Part shown: positions 13,870 through 15,109 of the stretch, one piece after another | Position numbering within the stretch: the first letter of the stretch is position 1 | Layout of the letters: each line of letters begins with the position of its first letter | Assembly: GCF_003248505.1 (NCBI RefSeq) | Contig: NZ_QFOA01000081.1 | Span: 1-15,109 of the forward strand | Length of the DNA stretch: 15,109 bases | Reading direction: 5' to 3' | Source of the DNA: Sphingobium sp. | GTDB taxonomy: Bacteria; Pseudomonadota; Alphaproteobacteria; Sphingomonadales; Sphingomonadaceae | Position numbers and translations under genes: made by a program | The notes under the pieces: generated by a model | The model's input: only the letters and a program-made list of their open reading frames with translations | The model's database searches: none | Told to the model about the DNA's origin: nothing

Positions 13870-15109
13870 TCAGTCCTGAGTCAGAAAGTCGGGCAGACCT
13901 GCGCTCGAACCGTCTTCGTCGCTCTTGCCACCCTCGCTCCGGGGACCACGGTCACGGCGGGGACCACGGTCACCGCCGCGGCCGCCGCGATCGCCTCCGT
14001 CGCGACGCGGACCGCGACTGCGGTCGCCTCGACCTTCACCGCCCCGATCGCCGCGCGGTTCACGCGGTTCGCGGGCGGGACGCGTATCTTCCAGTTCCTC
14101 GCCGGTTTCCTGATCGACGACGCGCATCGACAGGCGGACCTTGCCGCGCGGATCGATCTCGAGGACCTTGACCTTCACTTCCTGACCCTCCGACACAACG
14201 TCGGTCGGCTTTTCGACGCGCTCATTCTTCATTTCGGACACATGGACGAGACCGTCCTTGCCACCCATGAAGTTCACGAAAGCGCCGAAATCGACGATGT
14301 TGACGACCTTGCCGGTGTAGACCTTGCCGACTTCCGCCTCCTCGACGATGCCGAGAATCCACTTCTTGGCCGCTTCGATCTGGGCGGTGTCGGACGAGCT
14401 GATCTTGATGATACCCTCATCGTCGATGTCGACCTTCGCGCCGGTTTCCGCGACGATTTCGCGGATGACCTTGCCGCCCGTGCCAATAACGTCGCGGATC
14501 TTCGACTTGTCGATCTGGATCGTCTCGATGCGCGGCGCATGCGCCGACAATTCGGTGCGGGTCGAGGACAGCGCCTTGCTCATCTCACCCAGGATATGGG
14601 CGCGGCCTTCCTTTGCCTGACGCAGCGCGACTTCGAAGATTTCCTGCGTGATGCCGGCGACCTTGATGTCCATCTGCATCGTGGTGATGCCGGCTTCGGT
14701 CCCTGCCACCTTGAAATCCATGTCGCCGAGGTGATCCTCGTCGCCCAGGATGTCGCTGATGACCGCGTAATCCTTGCCTTCCAGGATCAGGCCCATGGCG
14801 ATGCCCGAAACCGGACGCTTCAGCGGAACGCCCGCATCCATCATCGAGAGCGAACCGCCGCAGACGGTCGCCATCGACGAAGAGCCGTTCGATTCGGTGA
14901 TGTCGGACAGGACGCGGATCGTATAGGGGAACTCGTCCTTGCCCGGCAGCACGGGATGCAGCGCGCGCCAGGCCAGCTTGCCATGACCCACTTCCCGACG
15001 ACCCGGGGCGCCGAAGCGGCCCACTTCACCGACCGAATAGGGCGGGAAGTTATAGTGCAGCATGAAGTTTTCATAGTGCAGGCCGGTCAGGCCGTCGATC
15101 ATCTGCTCG
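13870..15109 (-). CDS. pnp: Polynucleotide phosphorylase, C-terminal part (cut by window edge)
   Basis: 3'-5' exoribonuclease that phosphorolyses RNA, working alone or in an RNase E degradosome. The last 412 residues are present; the N-terminus lies beyond the right edge. Seen: EQMIDGLTGLHYENFMLHYNFPPYSVGE, the second RNase PH domain with SDITESNGSSSMATVCGG (phosphate-binding serines), and SDILGDEDHLGDMDFKVAG with the catalytic aspartates. A KH domain (DKSKIRDVIGTGGKVIREIV, GxxG loop GTGG) and an S1 domain (GKVVNIVDFGAFVNFMGGKDGLVHVSEM) follow. The last 70 residues (13873-14082) are an Arg/Gly/Asp-rich tail ending GLPDFLTQD, longer and more basic at its start than the short tail of many PNPases. 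By family convention rpsO would be expected just upstream, outside the window. Confidence 0.97.
   Translation of the reverse strand, partial: EQMIDGLTGLHYENFMLHYNFPPYSVGEVGRFGAPGRREVGHGKLAWRALHPVLPGKDEFPYTIRVLSDITESNGSSSMATVCGGSLSMMDAGVPLKRPVSGIAMGLILEGKDYAVISDILGDEDHLGDMDFKVAGTEAGITTMQMDIKVAGITQEIFEVALRQAKEGRAHILGEMSKALSSTRTELSAHAPRIETIQIDKSKIRDVIGTGGKVIREIVAETGAKVDIDDEGIIKISSSDTAQIEAAKKWILGIVEEAEVGKVYTGKVVNIVDFGAFVNFMGGKDGLVHVSEMKNERVEKPTDVVSEGQEVKVKVLEIDPRGKVRLSMRVVDQETGEELEDTRPAREPREPRGDRGGEGRGDRSRGPRRDGGDRGGRGGDRGPRRDRGPRSEGGKSDEDGSSAGLPDFLTQD
13941..13973 (-). repeat. Tandem 18-nt repeat inside the pnp tail
   Basis: GGGGACCACGGTCAC occurs at 13941-13955 and 13959-13973, an 18-nt (six-codon) period. 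It encodes two DRGPR units in the Arg-rich tail (GGDRGPRRDRGPRSEGG). The tail probably grew and varies in length by slippage of such repeats. Confidence 0.7.

Noticed and set aside
1..15109. CRISPR array, tRNA, rRNA, insertion sequence, prophage or toxin-antitoxin system.
   Set aside because: I found no regularly spaced repeats of CRISPR type, no cloverleaf-like sequence, no transposase or phage gene, and no small paired genes of toxin-antitoxin type.

Overview
The window is GC-rich chromosomal DNA from an alphaproteobacterium, most likely a sphingomonad (Sphingomonas, Sphingobium or a relative). This is an inference from the gene order, the codon use and a TonB-dependent receptor with a sphingomonad-style plug sequence. 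No 16S or other decisive marker is present. I see no insertion sequence, phage gene, CRISPR array, tRNA or rRNA. Most of the window is housekeeping DNA, and the regulatory and envelope genes in the right half are the less ordinary part.

Left block (1-4436, minus strand). Transcription runs right to left: gpmA (glycolytic phosphoglycerate mutase), then purE-purK (two successive steps of purine synthesis), folA (dihydrofolate reductase), ribF (riboflavin kinase/FAD synthetase) and ileS (isoleucyl-tRNA synthetase, cut by the left edge). From purE to ileS the genes are tightly packed: a 10-nt gap between purE and purK, a 4-nt GTGA overlap between purK and folA, and gaps of 37 and 45 nt after that. 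This looks like one operon. A 113-nt GC-rich spacer separates gpmA from purE.

Middle block (4437-7541, plus strand). A 159-nt divergent region separates gpmA from sppA (membrane-bound signal peptide peptidase, TTG start). Then comes purU (formyltetrahydrofolate deformylase, GTG start behind a strong Shine-Dalgarno sequence). purE, purK, folA and purU all touch purine or one-carbon metabolism.

Right block (7542-15109). A TonB-dependent outer-membrane receptor lies on the plus strand. Upstream of it is a cluster of CTTCA/TGAAG repeats spaced in near-multiples of 11 nt, and its three extracellular-type loops each carry a cysteine pair. It ends at a strong bidirectional terminator shared with a convergent two-component system (OmpR-family regulator, then HAMP sensor kinase, joined by an ATGA overlap). 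After a 333-nt gap comes an orphan histidine kinase with a four-helix DUF4118 membrane domain and a HisKA_2-type H-box. A hairpin then separates it from pnp (polynucleotide phosphorylase), which runs off the right edge and has an Arg/Gly-rich C-terminal tail.

I found no clear new multi-gene system. The best leads are the phased repeats upstream of the receptor, its cysteine pairs, and the possibility that one of the two neighbouring signalling units controls it.
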